Shown piece by piece: positions 8,435 to 15,603 of a DNA stretch of 23,199 nucleotides. A program made the position numbers and the translations under genes. How positions within the stretch are numbered: the first letter of the stretch is position 1; each line of letters opens with the position of its first letter. Under the pieces are notes generated by a model. The model searched no databases. It was not told where the DNA came from and saw only the letters and a program-made list of their open reading frames with translations. Origin of the DNA: Sulfurimonas sp. UBA6014 (GTDB lineage Bacteria; Campylobacterota; Campylobacteria; Campylobacterales; Sulfurimonadaceae); contig DJAA01000025.1 in the NCBI GenBank assembly GCA_002428085.1, forward strand, positions 37,388 through 60,586, written 5' to 3'.

Positions 8435-8443
8435 ATTATAGCA
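8435..8443 (-). promoter_or_regulatory. Extended -10 promoter for kdsA operon
   Basis: On the minus strand the sequence reads TGC-TATAAT, a perfect extended -10 box. Its last base is 37 bases before the kdsA ATG, giving an expected 5' leader of about 30 bases. No clear -35 is seen, as is normal for the housekeeping sigma factor in Campylobacterota. It lies in the 61-base gap behind the permease gene and probably drives kdsA-ribH-nusB and possibly the genes as far as recG. Confidence 0.7.
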
Positions 8444-8458
8444 TAATGGCTTTAATAT

Positions 8459-9346
8459 CTACTGAGCGCGCGCCACTACAACGCCTGCAAAGATAATGAG
8501 AATGATGCCAAATACCGTAAGTAAATCAGGCAAAGAGTCCCCTAAAAACAGACCGACCAAAATAGCGAAGATGATGTTTGTGTAACTCACAGTCCCTACA
8601 ATTGCAGCTTTTGTCTCTCCATACGCTTTTGTCATAAGTATTTGTGAAAAAGTTGCAAGAACTCCCATTCCAACGACATAAAACCAGACAATTCCTTGAG
8701 GCATAACAAATTCTCCAAGGATAAAATCAAGCTCAGGCATAGCAACATGAGGCGCTATAAAAAACAAAATCACAGGTCCTATCGTCCCGATTCCCATAAA
8801 TGATAAAACAATCGCGCGAGTATCATAATACTTTCTCAACTCTCTAATGGAAGTGTACGCCAGAGCAGCCCCTACACCACTAAAAATCCCTAAAATATCA
8901 TACTTACTAAATCCCGCTCCACTAGGCTGCGTAATAAGGATAATGCCCACAAAACCGATTCCAATAGCTCCCAATCCTTTGAGAGATACTTTTTCTTGCA
9001 AAAACATCCAAGCAAAAAGTGCTGTAAAAATGGGAGAGGTTTTGGAGAAGGTCATAGCGTCACCAAGAGGAATATGTGCGATATTATAAAAAAACGCCAA
9101 AAGTGCGCTAAAGCCCATAAATCCTCTAAAAAATAAAAGCCAAGGCTTCCCGCCTTTATGTTTCATGGGATGCTTTAAAACTGCAAAACCTATCAAAATA
9201 ACACCAAAGAGATTTCTAAAAAAAACAACCTCCAAAGAGCTCATCGACTCACTTGCAAGTTTGGCAAAAGCCCCCATGATAGCGAAGGTAAAGGATGCAA
9301 TAAGCATATACTTTACCCCTTTATCCAATTCTTTAATTTGTTTCAT
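8459..9346 (-). CDS. EamA/DMT-superfamily permease
   Basis: This is a polytopic inner-membrane protein of about 295 aa with roughly ten hydrophobic segments arranged as two EamA repeats. The first repeat has FAIMGAFAKLASESMSSLEV and FFRNLFGV; the second begins near ALAYTSIRELRKYYDTRAIV. Members of the drug/metabolite transporter superfamily export or import small metabolites, but the substrate cannot be read from sequence. The reading frame is open back to a TTG at 9394. I chose the ATG at 9346 (MKQIKELDKG) because the extra residues are not hydrophobic or family-like. TACAAT ends seven bases before that ATG and no ribosome-binding site is present, so the mRNA may have almost no leader; an ATG at residue 14 has AAGGGG eight bases upstream. 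C. jejuni, as I recall, has a similar membrane protein next to kdsA. Confidence 0.85.
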   Translation of the reverse strand: MKQIKELDKGVKYMLIASFTFAIMGAFAKLASESMSSLEVVFFRNLFGVILIGFAVLKHPMKHKGGKPWLLFFRGFMGFSALLAFFYNIAHIPLGDAMTFSKTSPIFTALFAWMFLQEKVSLKGLGAIGIGFVGIILITQPSGAGFSKYDILGIFSGVGAALAYTSIRELRKYYDTRAIVLSFMGIGTIGPVILFFIAPHVAMPELDFILGEFVMPQGIVWFYVVGMGVLATFSQILMTKAYGETKAAIVGTVSYTNIIFAILVGLFLGDSLPDLLTVFGIILIIFAGVVVARAQ

Positions 9347-9468
9347 AAATGCAATTGTACATGAGTTTATTCTCTTTTGTGTGATTTGTCGCAAAACACA
9401 AACCTTGAGAGGAAAATTCGTATCATTTTTACGATAAACTTCACTTTTATTTTTACAAAAGGATTTCT

Positions 9469-10233
9469 ATGGGAAATATAATATTTTTAGCCATTCTTGG
9501 AGCAGTTTTTTACTGGATTTTCAAAAGCTATGCGAAATATACCGCCTACTCACAAGAGGCACTCAAAAATGTCTCAATCAATAAAGCTTCACTTGAACAT
9601 ACTGAACTCGGTCTTTTTGTAGCACTTGTTGCAAAAGTTGCTAAAGCTGATGGCAAAGTTGATGCCCTTGAAGCGCAACTTATCGGCATTATGCTTGATG
9701 ATATTGCCGCAATTTTTCCAGAGCCTGCAAAAACCAAAGAGATACTTAAAGAGATTTTTGATGAGCATAAAGATTCTCTTGGCAACTTACGAGATGTTGC
9801 AGCTTCCCTAAGTCGTGCAATCAGAAGAGACAAATCCAAACAACAACTTTTTATGGGATTTTTAATTCAACTCGCCTTTGTTGATGGCACCATGAGCAAA
9901 AGTGAAGAGGATGTTTTGCAAACTATTGCAGAAGTTTTAGAATTTGACCCAAATCATTACCATACACTCTTTGACCGATTTGAACAAATGATAAAAAATA
10001 TCCATCCAAAAGCAAATATCGCTGATGCATACAAACTTTTGGGGGTAAAAGAAGAAGATGATATGGATGTCATCAAAAAGGCATACCGAAAAATGATACG
10101 CGAATACCACCCTGACCTCATCAAATCACAAGGCAAAGATGAGGCATTTATGGAAAAAGCTACGCAAAAAACGCAAGAGATAAATCAAGCCTACGAGATG
10201 ATAAAAAATGCAAGAAAATCGTTTGAATCATGA
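9469..10233 (+). CDS. Membrane-anchored TerB/J-domain co-chaperone (DjlA-like)
   Basis: This 254-aa protein has an N-terminal membrane segment (about 3-18), a TerB-like helical domain (about 45-165, with ADGKVDALEAQL and VDGTMSKSEED acidic loops), and a C-terminal J domain (about 186-250) carrying the essential HPD tripeptide at 214-216. This is the DjlA architecture: an inner-membrane protein with a cytosolic J domain that stimulates DnaK ATPase. Partners and clients are not known from sequence. AAAAGG precedes the ATG by about seven bases. It is divergent from the permease gene, with 122 bases between their chosen starts, and is followed by 121 non-coding bases, so it is probably monocistronic. 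Confidence 0.85.
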   Translation: MGNIIFLAILGAVFYWIFKSYAKYTAYSQEALKNVSINKASLEHTELGLFVALVAKVAKADGKVDALEAQLIGIMLDDIAAIFPEPAKTKEILKEIFDEHKDSLGNLRDVAASLSRAIRRDKSKQQLFMGFLIQLAFVDGTMSKSEEDVLQTIAEVLEFDPNHYHTLFDRFEQMIKNIHPKANIADAYKLLGVKEEDDMDVIKKAYRKMIREYHPDLIKSQGKDEAFMEKATQKTQEINQAYEMIKNARKSFES

Positions 10234-10322
10234 GCTTTTCGCAACACTTTCAAGAGCTTAACTAGAGCTCCAAAAGAGGACAAACTCATCTTCAGATAAA
10301 AAATATTTTAAGATTAGTTGAG

Positions 10323-10328
10323 TATAAT
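10323..10328 (+). promoter_or_regulatory. -10 box for the LPP20 lipoprotein pair
   Basis: A perfect TATAAT preceded by TTGAG lies 27 bases before the ATG of the first lipoprotein gene, with AAGGAGA at 10344-10350 as ribosome-binding site. No -35 is obvious; the upstream DNA is AT-rich. The rest of the 121-base gap after the co-chaperone gene (10234-10322) shows no convincing terminator or gene. Confidence 0.65.
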
Positions 10329-10354
10329 TTAACGAATAAAATTAAGGAGATCAA

Positions 10355-10936
10355 ATGGTTAAAGTTCTTTCGTCTATGGTATTAGCAGGGTTAGTAGCTG
10401 TAACAATTACAGGGTGTGGTGGTGCAACAGCAACTCTTGGTGAGGCAGAGCCAGATTTTCGTTGTAAACAAGAGAATGTTTTAGCTCCTAAATGGACTTG
10501 TATTCCTATGGTTGAGGGTGCGTATGCAGGTGTTGGAGTCACTCCAAAAAGCGCTGCAGGTGTTGGTCACATGAGAAAAGTTGCTCTTGCAAACGGACGT
10601 TCTGACTTAGCACAACAAATCAAATCTCAAGTAAAAGACAAAATAGAAACTTTTACACGTACTACAGGTCTTGGCGATGCTGAAACAGTTGATAGCGTAA
10701 ATACTGCTGTATCAAAACAAGTGGCAAAAGTTGATTTACAAGGTTCAAAAGCGGTAGATTCTTGGACTTCTCCATCAGGTGCTTTGTATCTTTTAGTAAC
10801 AGTTCCAGAAGCTGCAGTAAACGGTGAAGTAAAAGCTGCCGTAAAAACTAGCTTTAAAAACGATGAGGCTCTTTGGCAACAATTTCAAGCTAAAAATGCG
10901 CTTGAGGGCTTAGACAAAGAATTTCCTACTGAATAA
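10355..10936 (+). CDS. LPP20-family outer-membrane-type lipoprotein
   Basis: This 193-aa precursor has a type II signal peptide with lipobox ITGC at 18-21, so Cys21 should be lipidated. The mature part has the LPP20 family pattern: an alanine-rich segment (about 73-92, ALANGRSDLAQQIKSQV) followed by a variable region and a closing block near DSWTSPSGALYLLVTVP (about 135-151). LPP20-type proteins include Helicobacter Lpp20 and the flagellar lipoprotein FlgP. Their shared biochemical role is not settled, and this sequence alone does not say which it resembles more. The stop codon overlaps the start of a second, shorter LPP20-like lipoprotein by one base (TAATG). Confidence 0.85.
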   Translation: MVKVLSSMVLAGLVAVTITGCGGATATLGEAEPDFRCKQENVLAPKWTCIPMVEGAYAGVGVTPKSAAGVGHMRKVALANGRSDLAQQIKSQVKDKIETFTRTTGLGDAETVDSVNTAVSKQVAKVDLQGSKAVDSWTSPSGALYLLVTVPEAAVNGEVKAAVKTSFKNDEALWQQFQAKNALEGLDKEFPTE

Positions 10937-11346
10937 TGAAAATCTTTCTCCCTATCCTCTTCTCTCTTTTGCTACTCTTAACAGGCTGTAACTTACAGCC
11001 TGAACTAACAACTAAAAGTAGTGATGCGCAGCCATCTTGGGTTGACAATCCAAACCAAGATGGAAAAAATGGTGCTGTAGGGATTGCTGGCAGAACCTAC
11101 GACCAAAAGCCCTCTTCTCAAAGAAAACTCGCTATCACAAGAGCACTTGATGAGCTTACTATGCAACAAGGTGTCAAAGTTCAGATGGCGATGACAAAAG
11201 AAGAAGTTGTCCAAAACGATAGAGCAAACACCCATTTTGAGCAAAAAAGCAATTATGATGCAACGGCAACTGTCACTGCACATATTCAAGAAGCTTGGAC
11301 GAGCCCACTATCGGGAGATGTATATATTTGGATGGTTTTAGACTAA
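10936..11346 (+). CDS. Second LPP20-like lipoprotein
   Basis: This 136-aa precursor has a lipobox LTGC ending at Cys18. The mature part contains PSWVDNP (33-39), GAVGIAG, an alanine-containing helix with ITRALDEL (about 67-74), and an ending IQEAWTSPLSGDVYIWMVLD with the same W-x-S-P-x-G spacing as the upstream gene. I therefore see it as a short LPP20-type paralogue of its neighbour. The ATG overlaps the upstream stop codon, so the two are probably translated together and may form a complex in the envelope. A rho-independent terminator follows within two bases of the stop. Function is unknown. Confidence 0.75.
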   Translation: MKIFLPILFSLLLLLTGCNLQPELTTKSSDAQPSWVDNPNQDGKNGAVGIAGRTYDQKPSSQRKLAITRALDELTMQQGVKVQMAMTKEEVVQNDRANTHFEQKSNYDATATVTAHIQEAWTSPLSGDVYIWMVLD

Positions 11347-11347
11347 A

Positions 11348-11374
11348 TTCTCTCTTTTTTAAGAGGGGATTTTT
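11348..11374 (+). terminator. Rho-independent terminator after LPP20 pair
   Basis: A nine-pair stem (two G-T pairs) forms between 11348-11356 and 11361-11369 with a TTTT loop, and is followed directly by five T residues (11370-11374). It lies immediately after the second lipoprotein gene and upstream of the der promoters. Confidence 0.7.
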
Positions 11375-11385
11375 CAAACGATTTT

Positions 11386-11412
11386 TATAATGCTTCCTAA
11401 TTTCGCTATAAT
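11386..11412 (+). promoter_or_regulatory. Two tandem -10 boxes upstream of der
   Basis: Perfect TATAAT hexamers occur at 11386-11391 and 11407-11412, 21 bases apart; the second is in the context CGC-TATAAT. They would give der leaders of roughly 100 and 80 bases. The leader contains a 16-base perfect palindrome (11445-11460). Confidence 0.55.
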
Positions 11413-11500
11413 TCCGCACAAAATTTGATTTTTTAATGAAAGCTGATTCTTATAAGAATCTTCATAAAAACTCCATTCATCTACATCACAAGGCAAAGCT

Positions 11501-12988
11501 ATGAAAAAAATCGCCATTATTGGTCGTCCAAATGTTGGAAAGAGTTCTCTTTTTAACCGTTTAGTAAAAAAAAGAGATGCGATTACATCTGAGCAAGCCG
11601 GAACGACAAGAGATGTCAAAAGAAAAAATGTCATTATTCTCAACAAACACGCAGAAATTCTCGATACTGGCGGGCTTGATAAAGGGTGTGAATTATTTGA
11701 TAAAATAAAAGAGATGTCTCTCAAAGCTGCTTATAACGCCGATATTATTTTGTTCATGGTTGATGGAAAAGGTTTACCTGAAGAGGAAGACAAAAAACTC
11801 TTTTATGAACTTCAAAATATGGGCAAAGAGGTAGCTCTTGTTGTCAATAAAATCGACAATGACAAAATGAAAGAGAAACTTTGGGAATACTATGAGTTTG
11901 GAACAGATGCGATATTTGGCATCTCAGTTGCCCACAACAGAAACACCGTCGAGCTTTTCGAGTGGATTGCATCAAAAATTCCTGATTCTGATATTGTCAA
12001 AGAAGAAGAGCCACAAGAGGCAGAAGTAGCAGTTGTGGAATCTGAGTTTGACGATGATGATACATTTTTTTCACAATATGAACATGATGAGGATGAAGAT
12101 GGATTTTTCTATCCTGATGATGAACAAGAAGAAGAGATAGAAGACGACTCCATATTTGCCCAAAATGATATGATTAAAGAGTTTGATGAAAATGATGTCA
12201 ACCATATCAAAATCGCCATTATCGGTCGCACAAATGTTGGAAAAAGCTCTCTTTTAAATGCTCTGCTTGGTGAAGAACGCTCGGTTGTAAGTAGTGTCGC
12301 AGGGACTACAATCGACCCCATAGATGAGACAATCGACTATAAAGGAAAACAGCTCACTTTTGTTGACACGGCCGGTTTACGTCGCCGCGGTAAAATCCAA
12401 GGGATTGAAAAATTCGCCCTCATGAGAACAAAAGAGATGTTGGAAAACTCAAATATGGCTCTTTTAGTTTTGGATGCAAGTGAGCCATTTTTGGATTTGG
12501 ATGAGAAGATATCAGGACTTGTAGACAGCAACAGACTTGCCTGTATTATTGTCTTGAACAAATGGGACATCTCTCAAAGAGACGAGTATGATAAAATTAT
12601 CCTAGAAATAAGAGACAGATTTAAATTTTTGGCGTATGCTCCCATCATAACGCTCTCTGCAAAATCACACCAAAGAGTCGATAAGCTTCATGACATGATT
12701 TTAGAGATCAATGAAAATTACTCGCAGCGTATCACCACATCTCAGCTCAATGCCGTTATGGAAAAAGCTCTTCGTCGCCACCAGTTGCCTAGCATGAATG
12801 GTCAAGTTATCAGGATTTATTACACAACGCAGTATGAAACAAGACCACCAAAAATCGCAATTGTCATGAACAAACCAAAAGGACTTCACTTCTCCTACAG
12901 ACGATACCTTACAAATAAACTCAGAGAAGCGTTCAATTTCACGGGAACCCCTGTCCTTTTCAAAGCAAAAACGAGAGGCGATAAATAA
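11501..12988 (+). CDS. der: GTPase Der (EngA), ribosome biogenesis
   Basis: Der is a double-GTPase required for maturation of the 50S ribosomal subunit. The 495 residues hold two G domains. The first has GRPNVGKS (8-15), DTGG (55-58) and NKID (116-119); the second has GRTNVGKS (242-249), DTAGLRRRGK (289-298) and NKWD (353-356). A C-terminal KH-like domain follows, ending with the usual GTPVLFKAKTRGDK. The second P-loop has Thr where many have Pro. The linker between the G domains (about 165-236) is long and strongly acidic, with runs such as EFDDDD and DEQEEEIEDD. AAGG lies eight bases before the ATG, and tandem -10 boxes lie upstream. It converges on hemJ with ten bases between the stops. 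Confidence 0.96.
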   Translation: MKKIAIIGRPNVGKSSLFNRLVKKRDAITSEQAGTTRDVKRKNVIILNKHAEILDTGGLDKGCELFDKIKEMSLKAAYNADIILFMVDGKGLPEEEDKKLFYELQNMGKEVALVVNKIDNDKMKEKLWEYYEFGTDAIFGISVAHNRNTVELFEWIASKIPDSDIVKEEEPQEAEVAVVESEFDDDDTFFSQYEHDEDEDGFFYPDDEQEEEIEDDSIFAQNDMIKEFDENDVNHIKIAIIGRTNVGKSSLLNALLGEERSVVSSVAGTTIDPIDETIDYKGKQLTFVDTAGLRRRGKIQGIEKFALMRTKEMLENSNMALLVLDASEPFLDLDEKISGLVDSNRLACIIVLNKWDISQRDEYDKIILEIRDRFKFLAYAPIITLSAKSHQRVDKLHDMILEINENYSQRITTSQLNAVMEKALRRHQLPSMNGQVIRIYYTTQYETRPPKIAIVMNKPKGLHFSYRRYLTNKLREAFNFTGTPVLFKAKTRGDK

Positions 12989-13000
12989 TCGCTTATTTTT
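12976..13000. terminator. Short hairpin terminator between convergent der and hemJ
   Basis: AGGCGAT (12976-12982) pairs with ATCGCTT (12988-12994), one G-T pair, loop of five, followed by ATTTTT on the plus strand. It overlaps the der stop codon. On the minus strand a T-run occurs several bases beyond the stem, so it might serve both genes, more weakly for hemJ. Confidence 0.5.
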
Positions 13001-13418
13001 AAAATGGTTTAAAAATTACCAATGCGACAATGACTAAAAGGAGCAAGGTTGGAACTTCATTATAGAAGCGAAAAAACCTTCCGCTTCTATGGCATGTGTT
13101 TGCAAGCATTTTTTTTCTAATCACCCCTAGAGAGAGAAAGTATCCTACTAAAATAAGGACAAAAAATATTTTAGCATGGAGCCATCCTCCGTCAAATCCA
13201 AAGACATAACTTAAATATCCACCACTTATGAGTGTGGCCCACATCGCAGGGAGACCGATATATTGGTAGATTTTGAACTCCATAATTTTTACAACTTCGA
13301 CAAAGCCCATATTATGACTGTTTTCTGCATGGTAGACAAAGAGCCTTGGCATATAAAACAAGACTGCAAACCATGAGATAAGAGACAAGATGTGAAACCA
13401 AAGAACCCAATCATACAT
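12999..13418 (-). CDS. hemJ: Protoporphyrinogen IX oxidase HemJ
   Basis: HemJ oxidises protoporphyrinogen IX to protoporphyrin IX in the inner membrane, the penultimate heme step in bacteria lacking HemG/HemY. The 139-aa protein has about four hydrophobic helices. It carries the family signatures WFHILSLISWFAVLFYMPRLF (split around W7, H9 and the YMPRLFVYH region), an internal WLHAK (79-83), and the closing FRFYNEVPTLLL and KPF ending. The conserved histidines (H9, H30, H81) are those associated with heme binding in the family. GAGG lies about eight bases before the ATG, within the end of the upstream outer-membrane gene, so the two are probably co-transcribed. hemB lies 4.4 kb away in another operon. 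Confidence 0.92.
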   Translation of the reverse strand: MYDWVLWFHILSLISWFAVLFYMPRLFVYHAENSHNMGFVEVVKIMEFKIYQYIGLPAMWATLISGGYLSYVFGFDGGWLHAKIFFVLILVGYFLSLGVIRKKMLANTCHRSGRFFRFYNEVPTLLLLVIVALVIFKPF

Positions 13419-13429
13419 AAAAAACCCTC

Positions 13430-14029
13430 TTAAAATTTTGTTTCGATATAAACAGTATTGTAGTTAGAGCCACCACGTCTAACGTTGTTGATGAGTCCAA
13501 ATATCCCTGAACGGTGTTTCAATCCCCAACCTAGATACACTTCATCAAACGCCTTATACTGTATCAATCTCCCAACACTCAAATCCAAACTCACATCTAA
13601 ATAATTCAAAAATTTAGAGTTAAAGTCATGCTCTTGTGCAGCTTCTAGTCTCTCTGTATAAACCACATCACTTGTGTATGAAATACCCTCGCCGAACCCT
13701 ACTCTCACTCTATTTGCCCAAAAATCTGCATTCCAAAAAAACTTCACATATACAACAGCTTCATAAACATCATCTTGAAGATTTTCCTCATCAAAGTAAC
13801 TCATTCCACCTTTGAGATAAATATCAAAAATAGAATCCGTCCCTTTTTCACTTAGCAAATATCCAACATCCAACGCTGTGACACGGAGGTCATTTTGGTG
13901 CGATTTCCAATTGCCAACTATGATTTCACTAAAGTCACTCATAGTTGCTTTGCCGTGTGCAACTCTCAATGAATAATCATCTTGCGCCATTAATTGCAAA
14001 AACATGCAAAGCAAAATAAAAATTTTCAA
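13430..14029 (-). CDS. Outer-membrane beta-barrel protein, possibly PagL-like
   Basis: This 199-aa precursor has a signal peptide (about 1-15) and no further hydrophobic helix. The mature part alternates polar and hydrophobic residues in many short segments and ends in Phe (VYIETKF), the usual outer-membrane barrel ending. Near the C-terminus GLKHRSGIFGLINNVRRG has an HxS pair (H172, S174). That resembles the lipid A 3-O-deacylase PagL family, which uses a His-Ser-Glu set; here the nearest downstream Glu (E196) is further away than I recall for Pseudomonas PagL. Deacylase activity is therefore only a suggestion. GAGGAG lies about four bases before the ATG. The gene sits 31 bases past the raiA terminator and 11 bases before hemJ. 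Confidence 0.7.
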   Translation of the reverse strand: MKIFILLCMFLQLMAQDDYSLRVAHGKATMSDFSEIIVGNWKSHQNDLRVTALDVGYLLSEKGTDSIFDIYLKGGMSYFDEENLQDDVYEAVVYVKFFWNADFWANRVRVGFGEGISYTSDVVYTERLEAAQEHDFNSKFLNYLDVSLDLSVGRLIQYKAFDEVYLGWGLKHRSGIFGLINNVRRGGSNYNTVYIETKF

Positions 14030-14045
14030 ACAACGCTCCTCAAAT

Positions 14046-14081
14046 AAAAAAAGGTGATAAAAGTGCCCGAGAAGGGCACTT
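14046..14081 (-). terminator. Hairpin after raiA (terminator or attenuator)
   Basis: AAGTGCCC (14061-14068) and GGGCACTT (14074-14081) form a perfect eight-pair stem with a five-base loop. On the minus strand TTATCACC and then a run of seven T (14046-14052) follow. It starts five bases after the raiA stop. The T-run is offset, and the next gene begins 17 bases past it, so partial read-through into the barrel protein and hemJ is likely. Confidence 0.65.
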
Positions 14082-14086
14082 ATGAA

Positions 14087-14419
14087 TTACTCAGCTAAAG
14101 GCTCTAAGTCTTTAACTGAACTTGCATTTTTTTCAATAACTTTGTCATGAAGACGGCGAAGGGCTTTTAAAACTCGCTCAAGTCCTAAGTCAATCGCAGC
14201 ATCCAAAGAATCATCTGTTTGGTTAATCACAACAGGTTGCGCATGCGCGATATGAACATCAAACTCTACCGAAGCCCCTTTTTTTTGTGCAGCCAAAGCT
14301 ACATTAACCGTTGTAATGTCAAGCTGATATTTTGTAAACTCCTCTACAGCTGTTTCTATATGAGATCTTAAATGATCATTGAGCGTTATATCTTTTGCAC
14401 GAATTTTTACATTCATCAT
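14087..14419 (-). CDS. hpf: Short ribosome hibernation promoting factor / RaiA-type protein
   Basis: This 110-aa cytosolic protein of the HPF/YfiA family binds the 30S decoding site and silences idle ribosomes. It has the family pattern: an N-terminal MNVKIRAKDITLNDHLR strand-helix, a central beta segment (ASVEFDVHIAHAQPVV) and a helix with ALRRLHDKVIEK. It lacks the C-terminal dimerisation domain of long HPF, so it belongs to the short class. Two successive ATG codons begin the frame; AAAGGA lies about three bases before the first and six before the second, so the second (14416) may be used. It is divergent from trpS across a 218-base gap and followed by a strong hairpin. Confidence 0.88.
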   Translation of the reverse strand: MMNVKIRAKDITLNDHLRSHIETAVEEFTKYQLDITTVNVALAAQKKGASVEFDVHIAHAQPVVINQTDDSLDAAIDLGLERVLKALRRLHDKVIEKNASSVKDLEPLAE

Positions 14420-14498
14420 AAATCCTTTATGTGAGGCAATCGCCTACTATTTACATAGACTATGGTAGCAAAACGAAACTGAAAATGTCATTTATCTT

Positions 14499-14593
14499 AT
14501 ACCAAATGCAACGAACCATGCATACGCTAAACGAACACAAGGTATTGGAGTTCTTTTTTATTTATCGTATGTATGGTTCGTTGTATTTGGTAT
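14499..14593. repeat. 95-bp element with 28-bp terminal inverted repeats (MITE-like)
   Basis: Arms 14499-14526 and 14566-14593 are inverse complements across 28 positions with only two G-T positions (14508/14584 and 14520/14572), enclosing 39 bases. It lies in the raiA-trpS intergenic region, just upstream of the trpS -10 box. TA dinucleotides border the CCAAAT ends, compatible with a TA-targeting (IS630/mariner-like) origin, but TA is self-complementary and so is weak evidence. No coding capacity is credible inside it. The remaining parts of the 218-base gap hold the trpS promoter and the raiA leader. Confidence 0.75.
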
Positions 14594-14604
14594 TAAGCGC
14601 CGTT

Positions 14605-14613
14605 TGTTATAAT
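14605..14613 (+). promoter_or_regulatory. Extended -10 promoter for trpS
   Basis: TGT-TATAAT is a perfect extended -10 box ending 25 bases before the chosen trpS ATG (14638), giving a leader of about 18 bases that contains AGGA. It starts only 12 bases after the inverted-repeat element, so whatever acts as upstream promoter DNA is supplied by that element. Confidence 0.65.
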
Positions 14614-14637
14614 AATAAAAAAATAGGATATTGCACC

Positions 14638-15603
14638 ATGAGGGTTTTAACAGGGATTCAGTCTTCGGGAGACTTACATATTGGAAATTATTTTGGTTCC
14701 ATAAAACAGATGGTTGAGGCGCAACAAAATAGTGAAACTTTTATTTTTATCGCTAACTACCATGCTATGACAAGCGTCACTGATGGCAAAAGATTGGCGA
14801 GTCTTACAATGCAGTCTGCCACAGATTTTTTGGCACTTGGAATCAACCCGCAAAAGTCAACTTTTTGGGTACAGTCAGACGTCAAAGAAGTTTTAGAGCT
14901 CTACTGGATACTTTCATCTTTTACCCCCACGGGCTTACTTGAGCGAGCACACAGCTATAAAGACAAAACAGCTCGCGGTGCGGCAACAACGCACTCTCTT
15001 TTTTCCTATCCTGTTTTAATGGCGGCAGATATTTTACTTTTTTCGCCCGACATTGTCCCTGTTGGAAAAGACCAGATTCAGCACGTTGAGATTGCAAGAG
15101 ATATTGCTATAAAATTCAATAATCAATATGGTGATATTTTAAAAATTCCTAACTTTAAAGTCGAAGAACACGTTGCTACAGTCTTAGGAACAGATGGGCA
15201 AAAAATGTCCAAAAGTTACGGCAATACGGTCAATATTTTTGGAGATGAAAAAGAGCAACTTAAAACTGTCAAAAAAATTGTAACCCAAAATGCTGCCTTA
15301 GAAGACCCAAAAGAGTTTGAGGGATGCAATGTTTACAATATGGCAAAATTATTTTTAGATGAAACCGCGTTAATTGAGCTACAACATAGATATAAAAAAG
15401 GGGGCGAAGGGCATGGTCACTTCAAGCTTTATCTAGCAGAGGTCATGTGGGAATATTTTAGAGAATTTAGAGAAAAAAGAGCCTACTATGAAGCAAATCA
15501 AGAAAAAGTAAAAGAGATTTTAAAGCAAGGTGCCGACACCGCAAGGGCAATCGCACTCCCTATGATAGACAAAATCAGAAGCGCAACGGGGATAAACTAC
15601 TAA
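14638..15603 (+). CDS. trpS: Tryptophanyl-tRNA synthetase
   Basis: This class I aminoacyl-tRNA synthetase charges tRNA-Trp. From the ATG at 14638 the protein is 321 aa, normal for TrpS, and begins MRVLTGIQSSGDLHIGNYFG with the HIGN signature at 14-17. It continues with MAADILLFSPDIVPVGKDQ (about 128-146) and KMSKS at 189-193. The frame stays open back to 14431, but those 69 codons run through an inverted-repeat element and the promoter and have no family resemblance, so I exclude them. AGGA lies about nine bases before the chosen ATG. A hairpin overlapping the stop codon ends the transcript. C. jejuni, as I recall, has aroK between der and trpS; it is not in this interval here. Confidence 0.96.
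   Translation: MRVLTGIQSSGDLHIGNYFGSIKQMVEAQQNSETFIFIANYHAMTSVTDGKRLASLTMQSATDFLALGINPQKSTFWVQSDVKEVLELYWILSSFTPTGLLERAHSYKDKTARGAATTHSLFSYPVLMAADILLFSPDIVPVGKDQIQHVEIARDIAIKFNNQYGDILKIPNFKVEEHVATVLGTDGQKMSKSYGNTVNIFGDEKEQLKTVKKIVTQNAALEDPKEFEGCNVYNMAKLFLDETALIELQHRYKKGGEGHGHFKLYLAEVMWEYFREFREKRAYYEANQEKVKEILKQGADTARAIALPMIDKIRSATGINY

Noticed and set aside
10254..10270. Small inverted repeat GAGCT...AGCTC after the co-chaperone gene as a terminator
   Set aside because: Only five pairs and no T-run follows.
14431..14637. In-frame upstream extension of trpS (69 extra codons)
   Set aside because: It runs through the inverted-repeat element and the promoter, has no TrpS resemblance, and the ATG at 14638 gives the normal protein with a ribosome-binding site.
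14594..14637. T-box or Trp leader attenuator before trpS
   Set aside because: The leader after the -10 box is only about 18 bases and contains no Trp codon run or T-box; the large inverted repeat lies upstream of the predicted start point.
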